5,220 bases of DNA, taken from NCBI GenBank assembly GCA_945903675.1, contig CAMDOP010000254.1:1-5220 (forward strand). The letters are read 5' to 3'. The translations under genes and the position numbers were made by a program. Shown one piece after another: positions 4,003 to 5,220 of the stretch. Source of the DNA: Crenothrix polyspora (GTDB taxonomy: Bacteria; Pseudomonadota; Gammaproteobacteria; Methylococcales; Methylomonadaceae). The notes below the pieces were generated by a model. That model did no database searches and was not told where the DNA came from. It worked only from the letters and a program-made list of their open reading frames with translations. Position 1 is the stretch's first letter. Every line of letters begins with the position of its first letter.

Positions 4003-5103
4003 ATGAAATTTATTATTAATAGAGAAGATCTGTTAACACCATTGCAACAAATAGTGAGCGTTATTGAAAAAAGGCAAACTATGCCTATTCTTTCTAATGT
4101 CTTATTGATTGTAGAAGAAGATTTAATTTGTTTAACAGGCACTGACCTTGAAATTCAAATTATTGCTAAAATAGTGACTCATTCAGCAACACCTGGAAGA
4201 ATTACTGTTCCTGCAAGAAAGTTTTTAGATATTTGTAGATTATTGCCTAATGGGGCAGAAATTAAATTTGAGTTACAAAATGATAAAGTTAAAATTTTAT
4301 CTAATCGGAGTCGTTTTTCATTAAATTGTTTATCTGCTGATAATTATCCAGAATTTCCAGAGTCTGAAATAAGTAATTCTTTTTTTATTAGTGCTCGTAA
4401 ATTAAAAAAATCTCTAGATAAGACACTGTTTTGTATGGCAAATCAGGATGTGCGTTATTATTTAAATGGATTACTGCTTAATATTACTAATAACAAAATT
4501 AAATTAGTAGCTTCTGATGGACATCGTTTATCAATTTATGAAGATAATTTAGATCAGGATACTGGCTATGAAGCTCGAATAATTTTTCCTAGAAAAGGTG
4601 CGATTGAGCTTAGTCGTTTATTAGATGATCCTGATCTGCAATTACAGGTCTTTTTTTCTACAAACAATATACGCATTATTATTAACAATATAATTTTTTC
4701 AGCTAAGTTAGTTGATTCTAAATACCCAGATTTTAGTAAGGTTTTTAAACAGGACTTTATAAGTCCGATTCATATACAAAAAACCGCTTTAAAAGATGCT
4801 TTAACGCGTGTTGCTATTTTATCTAATGAAAAATTTAAAGGTGTTACTTTAGACATAACGAATAATAGCTTAAGAATTAGTACTCATAATCCTGAACATG
4901 ATGAAGCTGAAGAAGAAATTATTATTGAGCACTTAGGACCTAATTTATCCATTGCTTTTAATTCTCAATATTTACTTGATGCTGTTTCAAATTTAGATTC
5001 AGAATTTGCAGTTTTAACTATTGCGACTAATGGCAGTAGTTGTTTTATTGATGAACCAGATGAATGTACTTATAAATTTATCGTTATGCCCATGAAGCTT
5101 TAG
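4003..5103 (+). CDS. dnaN: DNA polymerase III beta subunit (sliding clamp)
   Basis: The 366-residue product has the same length as E. coli DnaN and aligns along its whole length. It forms the dimeric ring that tethers DNA polymerase III and other partners to DNA. Conserved marks are MKFIINREDLLTPLQQ at the start, LTGTDLEI (44-51), TVPARKFLDICR (68-79), RSRFSL (102-107), QDVRYYLNG (148-156), SDGHRL (171-176), PRKGAIEL (196-203), KLVDSKYPDF (235-244), RVAILSNEKFKGV (269-281) and the C-terminal VMPMKL. The RYYLNG, DGHRL and PMxL residues line the pocket that binds partner clamp motifs. The penultimate residue is Lys where E. coli has Arg365. The gene is AT-rich with many Ile and Asn codons and no good Shine-Dalgarno before the ATG. 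It lies next to the proposed origin with no dnaA upstream. Confidence 0.98.
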   Translation: MKFIINREDLLTPLQQIVSVIEKRQTMPILSNVLLIVEEDLICLTGTDLEIQIIAKIVTHSATPGRITVPARKFLDICRLLPNGAEIKFELQNDKVKILSNRSRFSLNCLSADNYPEFPESEISNSFFISARKLKKSLDKTLFCMANQDVRYYLNGLLLNITNNKIKLVASDGHRLSIYEDNLDQDTGYEARIIFPRKGAIELSRLLDDPDLQLQVFFSTNNIRIIINNIIFSAKLVDSKYPDFSKVFKQDFISPIHIQKTALKDALTRVAILSNEKFKGVTLDITNNSLRISTHNPEHDEAEEEIIIEHLGPNLSIAFNSQYLLDAVSNLDSEFAVLTIATNGSSCFIDEPDECTYKFIVMPMKL

Positions 5104-5136
5104 TTTTTATATTTAAATTTATAATCCATTAAAATA

Positions 5137-5220
5137 ATGTTAACTAAAACTAACTCACCTTTAGAGATTTTCGTTGAAGCCGGAATTAAGTATTCTTGGT
5201 GTAGTTGTGGCTTTAGTAAG
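5137..5220 (+). CDS. CDGSH-type iron-sulfur protein, N-terminal part
   Basis: The ATG at 5137 opens a frame that runs to the right edge. Its 28 visible residues end in FVEAGIKYSWCSCGFSK. The aGxxYxWCxCGxSK pattern is the first half of the CDGSH iron-sulfur motif (CXC, later followed by PFCDGSH), with the first two cluster ligands at Cys22 and Cys24. Such small proteins bind a redox-active 2Fe-2S cluster. The remaining Cys and His ligands should follow within about 15 residues past the window. The gene starts 33 bases after the dnaN stop with no terminator between them, so co-transcription is likely. I see no clear ribosome binding site. In related bacteria recF often follows dnaN directly, and it does not do so here. 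Confidence 0.72.
   Translation, partial: MLTKTNSPLEIFVEAGIKYSWCSCGFSK

Overview
The window is AT-rich chromosomal DNA that most resembles a gammaproteobacterium. The beta clamp follows the gammaproteobacterial type along its whole length. A complete argS is translationally coupled to a small one-pass membrane SPOR protein of the FtsN-like kind that accompanies argS in that class. The AT-rich, Ile/Asn-rich dnaN, the insertion sequence and the long decayed spacer would suit a host-associated lineage such as the Legionellales/Coxiellaceae, but that placement is inference.

Layout. (1) Bases 1-124, minus strand: the first 41 codons of an IS5-like (InsH-type N-terminus) transposase that runs off the left edge. 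(2) Bases 125-929: no intact gene. It holds a perfect 41-bp tandem duplication (191-272), a degenerate 37-bp direct repeat (273-309 and 422-458), a cluster of hairpins (602-734), and a start-less remnant of a small DUF2281-like protein (743-832). (3) Bases 930-1544 and 1544-3304, minus strand: SPOR protein gene and argS, overlapping by one base in a TGATG junction. (4) Bases 3305-4002: a 698-bp divergent intergenic region with two perfect DnaA boxes, several near matches, TA[A/G] trinucleotides beside the second perfect box, a GC-cored palindrome and a long AT-rich tract. This is the best candidate for the replication origin oriC. (5) Bases 4003-5103, plus strand: full-length dnaN. (6) Bases 5137-5220, plus strand: the first 28 codons of a CDGSH-type iron-sulfur protein, cut by the right edge.

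How it fits together. argS and dnaN point away from the proposed origin, so both would be transcribed with the replication forks. The most noteworthy point is that the origin-like sequence abuts dnaN directly. The usual dnaA gene is not between them, and dnaN is followed by a CDGSH gene rather than immediately by recF. The dnaA-dnaN-recF cluster therefore looks dismantled here. The absence of hslVU after the argS-SPOR pair, together with the IS and repeat-filled scar, points to rearrangement on the left side too. I see no convincing evidence of a wholly new biological system. The origin architecture and the structured scar are the parts that merit a second look.
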